Source: Ruegeria sp. EL01 (GTDB lineage: Bacteria > Pseudomonadota > Alphaproteobacteria > Rhodobacterales > Rhodobacteraceae). Taken from it: DNA of 64,000 nucleotides. Below, piece by piece: positions 1-8,256 of the stretch; the stretch's first letter is position 1; each line of letters begins with the position of its first letter. Location of the stretch: the NCBI RefSeq assembly GCF_900313035.1, contig NZ_OMPS01000001.1:186001-250000 (forward strand), read 5' to 3'. The notes below the pieces were generated by a model that did not search any database, had not been told where the DNA came from, and worked only from the letters and a program-made list of their open reading frames with translations. A program made the translations under genes and the position numbers.

Positions 1-214
1 GGCATAGTCAGAACCGCAGTTCGGCAGGTGGTTTTCTTATCCAGCATGAGAATGTCCGATATTCACCGAATTGGTCGCCTACCGGCATATCACGACACGA
101 TCTCGTCAGGCAATACCGTTGCATTGAATGTGACAGTCCGAGCATGCGGAACGCCATCCAGCGCCCTCTCGATCTGTCCTTCACACAAACTGAACGACCT
201 GAATGGAGCGTGAA

Positions 215-1147
215 ATGACATCGACAAAACTGCCGCATCAAACTGATCAGCTATTTCTGACAGATGCCGGACTCGAAACCTGGCTTGTGTTTGAGAAGGA
301 TTTCGACATGCCCTGCTTTGCGGCCTACCCACTGGCACAGCTGGAAGAAGGTCGCGCAGCATTCAAGGAGTATTTTGCCCCGATCTTTGATCTGGCCCGC
401 CAAAATGGAACAGGGTTCTTACTGGACACATATACATGGCGCGCCAACCCTGATTGGGGTCAGGAGCTCGGGCATGATTTCGACCATCTGCGGCATGTGA
501 ACTGCCAAGCTGTTCAGGATGCCAAGGAACTGCGTCGCACGTTGGGCCACGGGCTGAATGTCCTTGTAAATGGCATCGTTGGCCCACGTGGCGATGGTTA
601 TGATCCAAAATCCATCATGACCATTAAGGAAGCGCAGGCTTACCATGGTTTTCAGGTTGGGGTCCTTGCTCACGCAGGTGTTGACATGATCAGCGCTCTG
701 ACACTCACTAACGTGCCGGAGGCAGTTGGTGTCGCCAATGCCGTCGCAGAGGTTGGTGTGCCTTGTGTTATCAGCTTTACGGTTGAAACCGATGGGCGGC
801 TTCCCACAGGCGAAGTGCTGCAAGACGCCATCGCGCAAGTTGATAACGCGGCCACAACAAAGCCCGCCTATTACATGGTCAACTGCGCCCACCCCGATCA
901 CTTTAGCTCCATGATCGCCAACGGGTCCGATTGGGCGCAGCGTATCGGAGGTGTGCGGGCAAATGCTTCGCGCATGTCACATGCAGAACTTGATTGCTGT
1001 GAAACGCTCGATGATGGCGATCCGGTCGAATTGGGCGCGCAGTACGCGCAGTTGAAGCAGCTGCTTCCTGGTATGCGCGTTGTCGGTGGATGCTGTGGGA
1101 CAGATCACAGGCATCTGGCCCAGATCTGTGCCGCATTGACCCGCTGA
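215..1147 (+). CDS. Homocysteine S-methyltransferase family protein
   Basis: Predicted zinc-dependent methyltransferase of the homocysteine S-methyltransferase (Pfam S-methyl_trans) family, about 310 aa, close to the usual length. The three zinc-binding cysteines are present: Cys224 in the motif VNCAHP and the pair Cys293-Cys294 in GGCCGTDHRH near the C-terminus. The family moves a methyl group from S-methylmethionine, betaine or related donors to homocysteine; the donor here is unknown. ATG 215 is preferred over ATG 203 because GGAG sits 6 bases upstream of it. It is the first gene of a run of same-strand genes to 6287, so it may act with the monooxygenase and peroxidase downstream rather than in methionine synthesis. 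Family confidence is high; substrate is not inferable. Confidence 0.88.
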   Translation: MTSTKLPHQTDQLFLTDAGLETWLVFEKDFDMPCFAAYPLAQLEEGRAAFKEYFAPIFDLARQNGTGFLLDTYTWRANPDWGQELGHDFDHLRHVNCQAVQDAKELRRTLGHGLNVLVNGIVGPRGDGYDPKSIMTIKEAQAYHGFQVGVLAHAGVDMISALTLTNVPEAVGVANAVAEVGVPCVISFTVETDGRLPTGEVLQDAIAQVDNAATTKPAYYMVNCAHPDHFSSMIANGSDWAQRIGGVRANASRMSHAELDCCETLDDGDPVELGAQYAQLKQLLPGMRVVGGCCGTDHRHLAQICAALTR

Positions 1148-1196
1148 TATCAGCCTCGAGGTGCCTGCCAAACGCACCCCTCTTTGGAGACTTAAG

Positions 1197-2417
1197 ATGA
1201 CACATTCTCATTCAACAACCGCCATCATCATCGGCGCCGGCTTGTCCGGATTGGCCGCGGCGACCGAATTGCGTGACCGCAATATACCCGTCACGATACT
1301 GGAGGCCTCAGACCGGGTCGCCGACCCGTGGCGTGCGCGCCATCCGAAGTTGCGGCTGAACATTCACCGCCATTTTACGCGCCTCCCCGGTCATCATGAG
1401 CCGCGCCATCCCGGCACTTATTTGCCACGGGATGCGGTCGTTGATTATCTCAGCGAATATGCAGCTGGGCTGACGTCCAATATCCAATTTGAAACCCGCG
1501 TCCGGTCGGTACACCGTCTTGAAGGTGGTTGGCAAGTTGAGACCAACAAGGGCACCTATTCCTGCGCCCATCTGATTGTCGCAACCGGACGCGAAAAAGA
1601 GCCCGACATGCCCGTTTGGCCTGGCATTGAGGACTTTGGCGGCAAGGTTATTCACGCCGCTTATTTCGAAGAACCATCCTCCTATAACGGAAAAAAGGTG
1701 CTTGTCGTGGGGGCCGGAAACTCCGGCTCGGATGTGTTGAACCACTTGTCACGGGCCAATCCCGCACAGGTTTGGATCTCTGTCCGGAACGGGCCTTCGA
1801 TCCTGCCAACGCGGATATTTGGATATCCGATGCACAGAATGGCCAGGTTGTTTTCCCGCACTCCCAGATGGGCCCTCGATCCGCTGATGGCAGGGATGCA
1901 ATGGATGAATTTTGGTAACCTGCGCCGTCACGGATTGCCCAGACATCGCAAAGGTGGCGGGTCACGCCTGCTTGCAGATGGTGTGACGCCAGCTCTGGAT
2001 GATGGGTTCGTCAAAGCGTTGAAAAAGGGCCGTTTCGAGGCCGTGGGCCAGACTGTCGGCTTCTCAGCCTACACTGTTGAACTGGCTGACGGTCGTAAGA
2101 TCGACCCGGACGTGGTGATCTGTGCAACCGGCTACAAGACGGGACTGGAGGAGCTGTTTGGCCATCTTGGCGCGTTGGACCAGCGTGGGTATCCGCTTTG
2201 CCCGGCGGGTCAACAGGACAGTCGAAATCCCGGCCTTTGGTTCACCGGGTACGGTGTTTCATTTGAAGGCTTCTTTTATGCCGCCGGGGTCAGTGCCACG
2301 CGGCTTGCAACCAGCATTTCTGCGCAATCCTCGAAGCAATCGGGTGAGAGAGGGACACCTCGAGCAGCTCAAATTGATCCCCTTCAATCGCTTACTCTGA
2401 AAGGAACTCAACCATGA
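1197..2417 (+). CDS. Flavin-dependent monooxygenase (FMO/CzcO-like)
   Basis: About 406 aa with two Rossmann nucleotide-binding motifs: GAGLSG near residue 12 (FAD) and GAGNSG near residue 168 (NADPH). A C-terminal ATG motif (CATGYKTG) typical of FMO/Baeyer-Villiger-like enzymes is also present. Such enzymes insert oxygen into S-, N- or C-centres of small molecules; many roseobacter homologues are annotated as CzcO or potassium-transport flavoproteins without evidence for that role. The start at 1197 follows GGAGA; a longer frame from 1161 lacks a good ribosome-binding site. It overlaps the next gene by ATGA, so the two are translationally coupled. Substrate unknown; oxidation of a sulfur compound would fit the methyltransferase upstream, but that is inference. 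Confidence 0.85.
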   Translation: MTHSHSTTAIIIGAGLSGLAAATELRDRNIPVTILEASDRVADPWRARHPKLRLNIHRHFTRLPGHHEPRHPGTYLPRDAVVDYLSEYAAGLTSNIQFETRVRSVHRLEGGWQVETNKGTYSCAHLIVATGREKEPDMPVWPGIEDFGGKVIHAAYFEEPSSYNGKKVLVVGAGNSGSDVLNHLSRANPAQVWISVRNGPSILPTRIFGYPMHRMARLFSRTPRWALDPLMAGMQWMNFGNLRRHGLPRHRKGGGSRLLADGVTPALDDGFVKALKKGRFEAVGQTVGFSAYTVELADGRKIDPDVVICATGYKTGLEELFGHLGALDQRGYPLCPAGQQDSRNPGLWFTGYGVSFEGFFYAAGVSATRLATSISAQSSKQSGERGTPRAAQIDPLQSLTLKGTQP

Positions 2418-2626
2418 CCATGATGGATCAAACCAAGGGGCTGAGTGGCAAACGTCGCACAAGGATGAACGTCGCCAAATTATTTACCTGGTGGCGGGAA
2501 CGCCAAAGGAACAAACGAGACCTGCGAAAACTGGCGCAATTGCCCACCGATCTCTTGCGGGACGTCGGCCTCGAACATCTGCGTGACCTGAAGTCGGACA
2601 CTGCAAACCATCATCGCCTGTTTTGA
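2414..2626 (+). CDS. DUF1127 (YjiS-like) small protein
   Basis: 70 aa, basic. The C-terminal half (WWRERQRNKRDLRKLAQLPTD, then LLRDVGL) matches the DUF1127 consensus of an Arg/Lys-rich helix followed by L-x-D-hydrophobic-GL. DUF1127 proteins are abundant in alphaproteobacteria and some bind RNA or influence phosphate/C1 metabolism; the role here is unknown. The start overlaps the stop of the monooxygenase by four bases (ATGA) and is preceded by AAGGAAC. Its place inside an enzyme operon is unusual, since these genes often stand alone. Confidence 0.8.
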   Translation: MTMMDQTKGLSGKRRTRMNVAKLFTWWRERQRNKRDLRKLAQLPTDLLRDVGLEHLRDLKSDTANHHRLF

Positions 2627-2669
2627 GAGGCGCGTAACTCTCGAAATCTATTGATCAAAGGAAATTGAA

Positions 2670-4214
2670 ATGTCCGTTTTCAAGACAGGGATATTAGCCG
2701 AGGCGGCAGGAGGGACGGGTTCACTGGCCGTCTTGCCCGCGCTGGTTCTGCCGATGGCAATCGGAACAGCGCTATTGATTGGTGGCGTACTGACCTCGGT
2801 GCGGGCCCAATCGGAAAAGGCACTGTCGCCCCTCTTGCCTTCAGGTTTGGAGGACAGTGACTTTCTGTATGACGGCAAGCCGAATGCGGCGCTTGTCGAA
2901 CTGGGCCGCAACCTGTTTTTCGATCCGATCCTGTCTGGCAATCGCAATATTTCTTGCGGCACCTGTCATGATCCGGCGCGCGGCACCAGCGATGGAGTGG
3001 CCCTGTCGATTGGCGAAGGCGGCACAGGTTTCGGCCATAACCGCCGAACTACAGATGGGGTCACCGAACGCATCCCACGCAACGCGCAGGCGCTGTGGAA
3101 CATTGGTGCAAAAGAATATCGTTCGATGTTTCATGATGGGCGAGTGGAGCCTGACCCACTCGCAACATTTGACAGCGGGTTCTGGAGCCCGGCCCGCGAA
3201 CATCTGCCTGTTGGTTTGGACAACGTACTTGCCGCGCAGGCGATGTTTCCGGTGCTCTCTGCCGCCGAAATGGCCGGGCAAAAGAATGAAAATCCTGTCG
3301 CGACCGCCGTTGCAGAAGATCGCGTAACAGACGCCTGGAAATTGCTCGCCGCACGGTTGGCCGACAATCCGCAATATCGCGACCTGTTTCGCGCCGCTTT
3401 TCCGGGCGACTACGAAATCACGATGGCGCAGGCCGCAAACGCGCTGGCTGCGTTCCAGTCGCTGGCGTTTCGCTCGGACCGAACGGCGTTTGATCATTTC
3501 ATTGCAGGCGATCACACAGCCCTTTCTCTCGCAGCCCGCCAAGGGGCAGATCTGTTCTATGGCAAAGGCGGCTGCGCAAACTGCCATTCGGGTGCGTTGC
3601 TGACGGATCACGATTTCCATGCCATTGCCGTTCCTCAAATTGGCCCGGGCAAAGGGCACGGCGGGGATACGAGCTATTGGCGCGAATCTGGTTTCGGTTT
3701 GCACACCGAGGACGAGGGGCGCTATCGCGTCACCTTTGAAATGGACGATCTGTTTGCATTCCGCACGCCCAGCCTGCGCAATGTCGTGCTGACAGGTCCT
3801 TGGGGGCATGACGGTGCATTTGATGATCTGGAGGCGATGGTGCGTCACCATCTGGACAGCGTCGCGTCGCTCGAAGCTTTTGATGCCGACACAGTGTCCT
3901 TACCACCGCTTGACCAGATCATTGAGCAAACCGGCGATCGGTCAGAACTGATCTTTCGCCCACTGAACCCCGAACGTCGCGCGGCATTTGATTTACGCGA
4001 CCGCTGGGTGCACGGCGCAGATAAGTTGCGGGACCGGATTGCGAAGGCAAATACGCTGGCACCTGTCCAGCTTGAAGATCATGAGCTTGCTGAGCTTATG
4101 GCATTCCTGGATGCCTTGACGGACCCGACCGCCAAGGATCTCTCGGCGCTCATTCCGCAAACTGTTCCCTCGGGTCTGGCACCTCAGCCCACACCGTTGA
4201 AACCGGACCACTAA
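2670..4214 (+). CDS. Di-haem cytochrome c peroxidase / MauG family protein
   Basis: 514 aa. Two CxxCH c-type haem motifs are visible, CGTCH at residues 96-100 and CANCH at 302-306, at spacing typical of bacterial di-haem peroxidases and MauG-like enzymes. An N-terminal hydrophobic stretch (about residues 20-45) ends in VRAQS, consistent with a signal peptide or anchor and periplasmic maturation. The second domain carries FRTPSLRNV and GPWGHDGAF, typical of the family. These proteins reduce hydrogen peroxide or perform long-range oxidation of protein or small-molecule substrates. AAAGGAAA precedes the ATG. It sits between the cytoplasmic flavoenzyme and a secreted protein of unknown function, suggesting a periplasmic oxidation step. 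Family sure; peroxidase versus MauG-type activity not separable here. Confidence 0.9.
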   Translation: MSVFKTGILAEAAGGTGSLAVLPALVLPMAIGTALLIGGVLTSVRAQSEKALSPLLPSGLEDSDFLYDGKPNAALVELGRNLFFDPILSGNRNISCGTCHDPARGTSDGVALSIGEGGTGFGHNRRTTDGVTERIPRNAQALWNIGAKEYRSMFHDGRVEPDPLATFDSGFWSPAREHLPVGLDNVLAAQAMFPVLSAAEMAGQKNENPVATAVAEDRVTDAWKLLAARLADNPQYRDLFRAAFPGDYEITMAQAANALAAFQSLAFRSDRTAFDHFIAGDHTALSLAARQGADLFYGKGGCANCHSGALLTDHDFHAIAVPQIGPGKGHGGDTSYWRESGFGLHTEDEGRYRVTFEMDDLFAFRTPSLRNVVLTGPWGHDGAFDDLEAMVRHHLDSVASLEAFDADTVSLPPLDQIIEQTGDRSELIFRPLNPERRAAFDLRDRWVHGADKLRDRIAKANTLAPVQLEDHELAELMAFLDALTDPTAKDLSALIPQTVPSGLAPQPTPLKPDH

Positions 4215-4255
4215 CGTCACAAAACCCGCGCCGCCAGAAACCGATCATCAGAATG

Positions 4256-4276
4256 CCGGTTCTGCATCAGAACCGG
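4256..4276. promoter_or_regulatory. Perfect intercistronic hairpin
   Basis: Nine-base arms CCGGTTCTG and CAGAACCGG separated by CAT, between the di-haem peroxidase gene and the secreted-protein gene. No U-run follows, so it is more likely an RNA-processing or stability element, or a leaky terminator, than a strong intrinsic terminator. Confidence 0.6.
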
Positions 4277-4320
4277 TTCCCCGGGCACCTATGCCTAAAC
4301 CCAACCAAAGGACCAATGAT

Positions 4321-5043
4321 ATGAAACCCTTTCTATTGACCAGTGCTGCCGTACTGGCCCTGACCATCGCAACTCAATCGAATGCGCAGGAGGGCACCAA
4401 TGTTAGCTATGACGCCCCGGAAAGCATGCAGCTGACTTTTATCTTCCACATTGACGACGGCATGGCCGAGCAGGATGTGTTCTATGAAAAAGTCCCAGGC
4501 TCGGGTGAGGTGTTTCGCCCCACCGCTGCGACCCGCGACATGGATGCGCCGCTTTATGCGCCGGGTATTGAGGTGAAACACAACTTTCTGGACACAACCG
4601 ATACAGGTCCCTATCCAAAGGGTCGCCCGCTTGGCCTGACACTGGGTGAATGGTTTGCGGCCAAGGGCAGTGGCACCTACACCTGCGAAAATGGGGTTGG
4701 ACTGGTCGATCTTGCCTTTGAAAACCTCGTGCCTGGGGGTGTTTATACAATCTGGCATGACTTCATGGTCTGGCCACCGACCGACCCGTTCATCGGCACA
4801 TATGACCTGCCCTTTGGCGCGCGTGACGGGTCAGAGAATACCTTCGTCGCTAAGGAGGACGGGTCAGCTGATTTTGAGCGCGAGATCTCACCCTGTCTGC
4901 AACTGAGCGGAGAACACCTCGCTGCTGATCTGGGGCTGGCATGGCATTCGGATGGTCAGACTTATGGCCCACTTCCAGGTGAGTTTTCGACCGTCACACA
5001 TGTTCAGATGTATGTGGCACTACCCGAACGCACCGGCCTTTGA
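4321..5043 (+). CDS. Secreted/periplasmic protein of unknown function
   Basis: About 240 aa. The N-terminus has a classic Sec signal peptide (MKPFLLT then a hydrophobic core, cleavage probable after SNAQ). The mature part is acidic and rich in Gly, Thr and aromatic residues, suggesting a beta-sandwich. It holds two cysteines (in YTCENG and SPCLQ) that could form a disulfide, and several His/Asp-rich turns (FHIDDGM, WHDFMVWPPTD). I do not recognise the family. ATG 4321 follows AAAGGACC; an upstream frame start at 4291 would disrupt the signal peptide. It follows the di-haem peroxidase across a hairpin and may be its substrate or partner, which is inference from position only. Confidence 0.8.
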   Translation: MKPFLLTSAAVLALTIATQSNAQEGTNVSYDAPESMQLTFIFHIDDGMAEQDVFYEKVPGSGEVFRPTAATRDMDAPLYAPGIEVKHNFLDTTDTGPYPKGRPLGLTLGEWFAAKGSGTYTCENGVGLVDLAFENLVPGGVYTIWHDFMVWPPTDPFIGTYDLPFGARDGSENTFVAKEDGSADFEREISPCLQLSGEHLAADLGLAWHSDGQTYGPLPGEFSTVTHVQMYVALPERTGL

Positions 5044-5051
5044 GGGCGGGT

Positions 5052-5080
5052 ATCAGGGCAGGTATCGCGCTTGCCCTGAT
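5052..5080. promoter_or_regulatory. Second perfect intercistronic hairpin
   Basis: Arms ATCAGGGCA and TGCCCTGAT (nine bases each, perfect) around an 11-base loop, starting eight bases after the stop of the secreted-protein gene. No U-tract follows. It divides the operon a second time and may set different mRNA levels for the segments. Confidence 0.55.
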
Positions 5081-5105
5081 CCAACCAAACTGGAGAGCTC
5101 CTCAT

Positions 5106-5318
5106 ATGATGATGAGATCCGGCACACCCAAATATTGTCCGCCAAACTTCGTATGGGACGCGACGACAGATACAGGCACTTGGCAGAACCGGACCCCGAT
5201 CATGCAGAATACACGTCGATTGAAACTGGGGCGCCTTGGCGTCTGCAATGCGGATTTTACATTGTCACTCACCAAAGAAAGGCCTTGCCATGAAGATCAT
5301 TCGCATAAACCAAAGTGA
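5106..5318 (+). CDS. Possible small ORF in operon
   Basis: 70-codon frame starting at ATG 5106 (followed by two more ATGs) with GGAGA nine bases upstream. It runs into the next gene by 29 bases in another frame. The peptide (MMMRSGTPKYCPPNFVWDAT...) has CPPNFVWD and DTGTWQNR stretches that look plausible but match no family I know. It fills an otherwise empty 246-base gap between two genes of the operon. It could equally be untranslated leader. Confidence 0.35.
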   Translation: MMMRSGTPKYCPPNFVWDATTDTGTWQNRTPIMQNTRRLKLGRLGVCNADFTLSLTKERPCHEDHSHKPK

Positions 5319-5688
5319 AAATGGCGGATCGCAGTTCTCTGATCATGACTGGACACTTGAAGAGGGCAGTTTCACACCGCCATCACCGGCAGGATATGCA
5401 ACCACGCCTGAAATGAGAGCTGAGGGGGTGCTGATGATGCATCATCCCGCAGGTTATGGCGACGACTGGCACACCGCGCCTGCAATCGTTCTTGGGACCG
5501 TCCTTCGGGGAGCAGTCCGCATTCAGACGAGCGATATGGATACACGGATTTTGCAGGCAGGGGGTCAGTTTCTGGCCTGCGACCTAAAGGGCAAGGGGCA
5601 CCGCATGTTTGAAGTGAACGATGGACCCTATGATCTTGCGCTTGTTGTTCTGAAAGAAACACCGGGCGAAGAAGCGTTTCTTCAATGA
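5290..5688 (+). CDS. Cupin-like small protein
   Basis: 132 aa, no signal peptide. The order of short beta segments and Gly turns (WHTAPAIVLGTVLRGAVRIQTSD, then GGQFLACDLKGKGHRMFEV) is that of a single-domain cupin, with potential metal-binding His in HHPAG, DDWHTAP and KGHRMF. Cupins of this size may be small oxygenases, isomerases or binding proteins. ATG 5290 follows AAAGAAAGG; the longer frame from 5236 is less likely. The stop overlaps the GST start by ATGA. Family assignment is from fold pattern, so moderate; function unknown. Confidence 0.7.
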   Translation: MKIIRINQSENGGSQFSDHDWTLEEGSFTPPSPAGYATTPEMRAEGVLMMHHPAGYGDDWHTAPAIVLGTVLRGAVRIQTSDMDTRILQAGGQFLACDLKGKGHRMFEVNDGPYDLALVVLKETPGEEAFLQ

Positions 5689-6287
5689 GACTGTACTACT
5701 TCCCCGATGCCTGTTCGCTTGTCATCAACATTGCACTGCGCGCGGCGGAAATGCGGTTTGAACTGATCGAGGTCGACTATGTCACCCGCCGGTTGCGCGA
5801 CGGCTCGGATTTTAGCCGGATCAATCCAATGGCTTATGTGCCCGCTTTGCAACTAAGTGATCGGAGGTGCCTTACAGAAGTCATCGCTATCATTGACTGG
5901 ATCGACTTTGCTGCACCCGAGGCGGGCCTGCTGGGTGCACAAGGGACACACAAGCGACAAGAGGCCATGACCTGGTTGGCTTTTGTGGGGACCGAAATTC
6001 ACAAAAGCTTCAGCCCGCTGTTTCGGCGCGACACGCCACATGAGTTCCTGGAGCCCGGACAGCGCCATTTGGAACAGCGATTGACCGTCGTCGAACGTAA
6101 TCTGTCGGAGCAAAGTTTTCTGTGTGCCGATACGCATACGGCTGCGGATTATTATTTGTATGTCATATCTCGTTGGATGGGTGACGCTGGTCTATCCACC
6201 CGGGACTGGCCTGCCATTCGGGCACACGCAGCACGGATCGAGTCGCTTGGATTCGTCCAGGATGCACTGGCTTCAGACATCAGATAA
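5685..6287 (+). CDS. Glutathione S-transferase family protein
   Basis: 200 aa. The N-terminal thioredoxin-like domain starts MRLYYFPDACSLVINIALR, the beta-GST pattern with a Ser/Cys near the first helix, followed by the cis-Pro region NPMAYVPALQL. The C-terminal helical domain contains HTAADYYLYVISRW, the usual N-capping box region. It conjugates, isomerises or reduces with glutathione in the cytoplasm. It is translationally coupled to the cupin gene (ATGA overlap) and closes the operon, supporting a role in handling an electrophilic or oxidised intermediate made by the upstream oxygenase/peroxidase. Confidence 0.88.
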   Translation: MRLYYFPDACSLVINIALRAAEMRFELIEVDYVTRRLRDGSDFSRINPMAYVPALQLSDRRCLTEVIAIIDWIDFAAPEAGLLGAQGTHKRQEAMTWLAFVGTEIHKSFSPLFRRDTPHEFLEPGQRHLEQRLTVVERNLSEQSFLCADTHTAADYYLYVISRWMGDAGLSTRDWPAIRAHAARIESLGFVQDALASDIR

Positions 6288-6384
6288 CGAACTCAGACCT
6301 CAATTTGGAACAGGGTTCAATTTGATCGAATTCATCAGGACCTGCCGTGAGGGCTCATTCAATTGTAGGCGTGAATCGACCGCA

Positions 6385-6693
6385 TCACACCTGTTCGATA
6401 ACAACAACTGAGGAATTTCCTTGCCCCATTTGTCGCGTATACCGCATGTGGCGGCCGCGACGTTCGATAACTTCGCGATCCAATCCGAGGTCTTCTTCGC
6501 CGCTCGACACAGCTCGGCAGAAGAAGCCATCCTCCCAGTACCAAGAGCCAAAGAAGTCTTGTCCACCAGCCTGGCCGGTAATGTCGCCTGATGAATGGAT
6601 AGTGAACCTCAGGTCTTCACCAAGCAGAACCTTGTCCGCAAAGATGTCGATGAACTCAGCCCTCGTGTCGATTCTTTGCCATCCTGCATCCAT
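6385..6693 (-). CDS. Small conserved protein with WYWEDGFFCR motif
   Basis: 102 aa, no signal peptide or membrane segment. The core (TGQAGGQDFFGSWYWEDGFF, then CRAV and EEDLGLDREVI) resembles a small roseobacter family often labelled dihydrodipicolinate reductase in genome files, although it lacks a Rossmann fold and is far too short for DapB. I treat it as a conserved protein of unknown function. It lies convergent to the GST operon and 92 bases downstream of the MarR gene on the same strand, so it may be read through from the MarR promoter. Confidence 0.7.
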   Translation of the reverse strand: MDAGWQRIDTRAEFIDIFADKVLLGEDLRFTIHSSGDITGQAGGQDFFGSWYWEDGFFCRAVSSGEEDLGLDREVIERRGRHMRYTRQMGQGNSSVVVIEQV

Positions 6694-6785
6694 GTGTATT
6701 GCTCATCTCAGCGCCAATTGTGTTTCACATACCCGTGTAGCAACCCCTTCGCGTTTCAGCGACCTTTCATAGTTTCTGACTTGGA

Positions 6786-7265
6786 TTAATCTGAAGCGCC
6801 GTTTTCGCCATAGCCCGAAATCATGACGTCGTTGATCGTGCTCTGAACGACAAAGTAGGCACGGATTTCCTCATCTGTGAAACGTTCAACAAACTGCGTC
6901 ATACGAGCCATCTCGGTCGCGCGGATTCTTTCGATTACCGCTTTGCTCTGTTCTGTGAGGCAATAGAAATTGGAGGTTCGGTGCTGAGGATTTGGGATAC
7001 TTTTCAGGAGCCCCCGCTCAACAAGATCCTTTATCAAGCGCCCGACCAGCTGTCGCTTCACCTGTAATATCTGAGTAATTTCAGGCGCTGTTGCCTGTTG
7101 AACCGCCAACAAAACCTCGAGAATGGCACGCTCTCCGACACTAATTCCTGTGCCGTCCAGGTCTGCTTCAACGCGTGCGGTGATGTTGCGCAGCAAAGGC
7201 CGCGTCAACTGTATCCCGGCATACAGCAACTCAGCAGGTGACATTTTGTCGGTGTCAGTTGCCAT
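6786..7265 (-). CDS. MarR family transcriptional regulator
   Basis: 159 aa. The winged-helix core is clear: ERAILEVLLAVQQATAPEIT, then QILQVKRQLVGRLIKDLVER (recognition helix) and LLKSIPNPQHRTSNFYCLT (wing). Flanking helices at both ends would form the dimer interface. MarR proteins are usually ligand- or thiol-controlled repressors that bind inverted repeats. A perfect 15-bp palindrome lies 25 bases upstream of the start, pointing to autorepression and control of the divergent acetyltransferase gene. The same palindrome also precedes the DUF1992 gene at 11244. Confidence 0.9.
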   Translation of the reverse strand: MATDTDKMSPAELLYAGIQLTRPLLRNITARVEADLDGTGISVGERAILEVLLAVQQATAPEITQILQVKRQLVGRLIKDLVERGLLKSIPNPQHRTSNFYCLTEQSKAVIERIRATEMARMTQFVERFTDEEIRAYFVVQSTINDVMISGYGENGASD

Positions 7266-7289
7266 TTGTGGGCTTCCCTTGCGTTATTC

Positions 7290-7304
7290 GTCAACTGAGT
7301 TGAC
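7290..7304. promoter_or_regulatory. MarR-type operator, copy 1
   Basis: Perfect palindrome GTCAACTGAGTTGAC in the intergenic region between the MarR gene (start 7265, reverse) and the acetyltransferase gene (start 7368, forward). Length and position are typical of a MarR operator. The identical 15-mer recurs at 11300-11314. Confidence 0.8.
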
Positions 7305-7367
7305 ATTATTATTCTAGCGACCTATGTACCCGACACGGCCCCAAAACTCCAGCGGCGGAACCAACTG

Positions 7368-8048
7368 ATGCCTGATGATAAGCGTGTAACACTGCCAGAT
7401 CCAAGATCCCGGAACCCTCTTGTGTTTCCGGATGGCACTCATGATCCCGCGACAGTGTTTTTGTCGGAGGTCATAGATCATCCAAATATCGATGTCGGTG
7501 ACTGGACATACTACAATGATCGCAGCCTGCCGGACGACTATGCTGAAACCTTGGCACCTTATCTATATCCGGGAGCACCGGAGAGGTTAAATATTGGTCG
7601 TTTCTGTCAAATTGCTCAGGGTGTGCAATTCATAACAGCGACTGCCAATCACCCAGTGGCGGGTATCTCAACATTTCCATTCGCCGTCTTTGATCGCGAC
7701 CGGATAGGTGGCTACCGGGATTCTTTGCCAAGAGGTCGAGACACCAAAATTGGTCACGATTGCTGGATCGGCAGAGAAGCCATGTTGATGCCCGGTGCAG
7801 AACTTGGATGTGGTGTGATCGTTGCTGCAAGAGCAGTGGTTCGTGGCAAAATACCGGACTTTGCAGTCGTTGCTGGAAACCCGGCAAAGGTCATTAGGAT
7901 GCGGTTTGAACCGCCGGAAATTTCCAAACTCCTCGAGATCGCCTGGTGGAATTGGACTCCGGAGAAGATCGCAAAAAACCTGCATTTGATTGAGCAGGGC
8001 GATGTCGCTGCTCTGGCAAGATGCAGCGAAGATAGGGCTCTAGAGTAA
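7368..8048 (+). CDS. CatB/Vat-type xenobiotic O-acetyltransferase
   Basis: 226 aa hexapeptide-repeat (left-handed beta-helix) acyltransferase. Visible are LNIGRFCQIAQGVQFITATA, then NHP (the catalytic-His region of xenobiotic acetyltransferases), TKIGHDCWIGREAMLMPGAE, and AGNPAKVIRMRF with a C-terminal helix beginning after the coil. The family acetylates hydroxyl groups of chloramphenicol, streptogramin A and other small molecules from acetyl-CoA; many environmental members have unknown acceptors, so resistance should not be assumed. It is divergent from the MarR gene with a shared operator between them, the usual layout for a drug- or metabolite-induced enzyme. Confidence 0.88.
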   Translation: MPDDKRVTLPDPRSRNPLVFPDGTHDPATVFLSEVIDHPNIDVGDWTYYNDRSLPDDYAETLAPYLYPGAPERLNIGRFCQIAQGVQFITATANHPVAGISTFPFAVFDRDRIGGYRDSLPRGRDTKIGHDCWIGREAMLMPGAELGCGVIVAARAVVRGKIPDFAVVAGNPAKVIRMRFEPPEISKLLEIAWWNWTPEKIAKNLHLIEQGDVAALARCSEDRALE

Positions 8049-8256
8049 AAGCCACTTCCGCTTAGCCCAGGCAATATAACTCCAGTTCAACAACGCAGAA
8101 ATGGTGCTGCATTCTTGCGGGTTTCGGCCCGTAACAGATCAGTGTTGCCTGAAGCTGGTCCAATCCTAAGGGCGCTTGCGCCAACAACCCTCACAAACAT
8201 TTTGACCACCAAAAGCGCACGACGACACGTCGTGCCAAGACAAGAAAGAAGAAGAC

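Noticed and set aside
2841..3851. 336-codon reverse frame
   Set aside because: Antisense to the di-haem peroxidase gene, which has two haem motifs in the forward frame.
6385..6693. Dihydrodipicolinate reductase, a label often given to such small proteins
   Set aside because: 102 aa without a nucleotide-binding motif is far from DapB.
7368..8048. Call of an antibiotic-resistance gene (chloramphenicol or streptogramin)
   Set aside because: The fold is right, but environmental members of this family have unknown acceptors; resistance cannot be inferred from sequence alone.
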